A stretch of 6,775 bases of DNA from an uncultured Bacteroidales bacterium. Lineage in GTDB: Bacteria; Bacteroidota; Bacteroidia; Bacteroidales; UBA932. Below, piece by piece: positions 5,643 through 6,775 of the stretch. The notes beneath the pieces were generated by a model that saw only the letters and a program-made list of their open reading frames with translations, searched no databases and was not told the origin of the DNA. Every line of letters begins with the position of its first letter. Positions within the stretch are counted from its first letter, which is position 1. The stretch covers positions 1 to 6,775 of the forward strand of contig CAMCIE010000077.1 in the NCBI GenBank assembly GCA_945874815.1, given 5' to 3'. Made by a program: the position numbers and the translations under genes.

Positions 5643-6775
5643 ATGTTCAAAGGTCAACCAAAAGGTTTATTCGCCCTCGCCCTCGCCAACACAGGTGAGC
5701 GTTTCGGCTACTACACTATGCTGGCCATCTTCCTCCTGTTCATTCAGGCGAAGTTCGGATACAGCGCGGCTGCCGCCACACAGATTTACTCAATTTTCCT
5801 GGCCGGAGTTTATTTCATGCCTCTGATCGGAGGTATCCTCGCCGACAAAATCGGATATGGCAAATGCGTTACCATCGGTATTGCAGTCATGTTCACAGGA
5901 TATCTCTGCCTCTCTATTCCGACAGGAGCCGATATCACCGGCAAGATTCTGATGTTCGGGGCATTGGCTCTTATCGCCATGGGTACCGGACTCTTCAAAG
6001 GTAACCTCCAGGTCCTTGTGGGCAACCTTTACGATGACCCAAAATATGAAGCAAAGAGGGACTCCGCATTCAGCCTTTTCTATATGGCAATCAATATCGG
6101 CGCCATGTTCGCTCCTTCTATGGCCAAGTATGTCACCAACTTCTTCCTCGGCAAGGCGGACCTCGTTTACAATGCAAACATTCCAGCTCTTGCCCATCAG
6201 ATGATGAACGGGACAATCACTCCTGAAAACCTGAGCAAACTTGAAGGACTTGCAGCAAGCATGCCAGGTGCCGCTTCAATGGACATGGCAAGTTTTGCTC
6301 CATTCTATATCGAGAAGCTTTCGACCGCCTACAACTATGGATTTGGCGTTGCATGTATCTCCCTTATCCTTTCTGTAGCAATCTATTACGGATGCCGCAG
6401 CTGGTTCAAGCATGCTGATGTGAACGCAAAGCAGAAATCTGCAAGCCCTGCCGCTGCTGCTGAAGTCGAGCTCACTCCAGCTCAGACAAAGAGCCGCATC
6501 ACTGCACTTATCCTTGTGTTCGCCGTGGTTATTTTCTTCTGGATGGCATTCCACCAGAACGGTGCGACAATGACTCTCTTTGCCCGTGACTATACTGCAA
6601 ACTCTGTTACCGGAGCCTTGAGAATAGGTTTCAACATCTGGGCTCTTGCTCTGATTGCCGTTTCAATCTACACCCTCTTCGGAGTATTCCAGTCTGAAAC
6701 AAAGAAAGGAAAGGCTATTTCCGGAGCTGCCACACTTGCTTTGTGGGGAGGTGCCCTCGGACTCTATTTCTCCAT
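5643..6775 (+). CDS. Proton-dependent oligopeptide transporter (POT/PTR2 family), 3' end outside window
   Basis: Inner-membrane MFS symporter importing di- and tripeptides with protons. The frame stays open from the ATG at 5643 to the window edge (377 codons plus two bases). Family marks: the TM1 motif NTGERFGYYTM (residues 16-26), where N16 takes the place of the first Glu of ExxERFxYY; GGILADKIGYGK (63-74), a PTR2-type signature; GTGLFKGN with K119 in TM4; FYMAINIGAMFAP (146-158), the second PTR2 signature; and the TM7 segment FFWMAFHQNGAT (298-309), with His304 where many POTs have Glu. Hydrophobic helices run roughly at 9-35, 48-66, 75-93, 100-125, 142-162, 232-250, 286-304, 325-346 and 358-376. 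The TM5-TM6 loop (about 164-230) is long. This wording is typical of Bacteroides peptide MFS transporters. It is not part of the minus-strand operon and has its own promoter. Confidence 0.93.
   Translation, partial: MFKGQPKGLFALALANTGERFGYYTMLAIFLLFIQAKFGYSAAAATQIYSIFLAGVYFMPLIGGILADKIGYGKCVTIGIAVMFTGYLCLSIPTGADITGKILMFGALALIAMGTGLFKGNLQVLVGNLYDDPKYEAKRDSAFSLFYMAINIGAMFAPSMAKYVTNFFLGKADLVYNANIPALAHQMMNGTITPENLSKLEGLAASMPGAASMDMASFAPFYIEKLSTAYNYGFGVACISLILSVAIYYGCRSWFKHADVNAKQKSASPAAAAEVELTPAQTKSRITALILVFAVVIFFWMAFHQNGATMTLFARDYTANSVTGALRIGFNIWALALIAVSIYTLFGVFQSETKKGKAISGAATLALWGGALGLYFS

Noticed and set aside
5790..6197. Minus-strand reading frame of 135 codons
   Set aside because: It is antisense to the POT transporter gene, which is well supported by family signatures; no independent start signal is seen.

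Overview
The window reads as ordinary chromosomal DNA from a member of the Bacteroidales. The support is: a protein family (DUF4831) known from this phylum; a peptide transporter and an acyl-CoA ligase with Bacteroides-type motifs; Bacteroidetes-type promoters (TTTG, about 19 bases, TAnnTTTG); and mostly A/T-rich leaders without Shine-Dalgarno (SD) sites before start codons. I cannot name a genus. Some bL9 wording recalls Alistipes-like bacteria, but that is only an impression. I see no mobile element, CRISPR array, tRNA or rRNA, and no clear sign of horizontal transfer.

Layout from left to right. (1) Positions 1-667, plus strand: the C-terminal third of a long-chain acyl-CoA synthetase, cut by the window edge. 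(2) Positions 676-703: a strong two-way terminator between convergent genes. (3) Positions 1806-727, minus strand: the ribosomal operon rpsF-rpsR-rplI (bS6, bS18, bL9), with its own promoter and a long inverted repeat in the promoter/leader at 1835-1884. (4) Positions 5384-1911, minus strand: three tightly spaced genes, a late lipid A acyltransferase (LpxL/HtrB type), a secreted DUF4831 protein and an M20 aminoacyl-histidine dipeptidase (PepD), probably one transcript that ends beside the rpsF promoter. (5) Positions 5385-5642: a divergent promoter region. (6) Positions 5643-6775, plus strand: the first 377 residues of a proton-dependent oligopeptide (POT) transporter, cut by the right edge.

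Two functional links are plausible. The peptide transporter and the cytosolic dipeptidase would together take up and break down small peptides, although they are transcribed divergently. bS6 and bS18 are, by published work on Bacteroidia ribosomes, two of the three proteins that hide the 16S anti-SD tail. In this window the clearest canonical SD sequences sit before rpsR and rplI in that same operon, while rpsF and most other genes lack one. I regard this, and the inverted repeat at the rpsF promoter, as the points most worth a second look. I did not find a novel multi-gene system.
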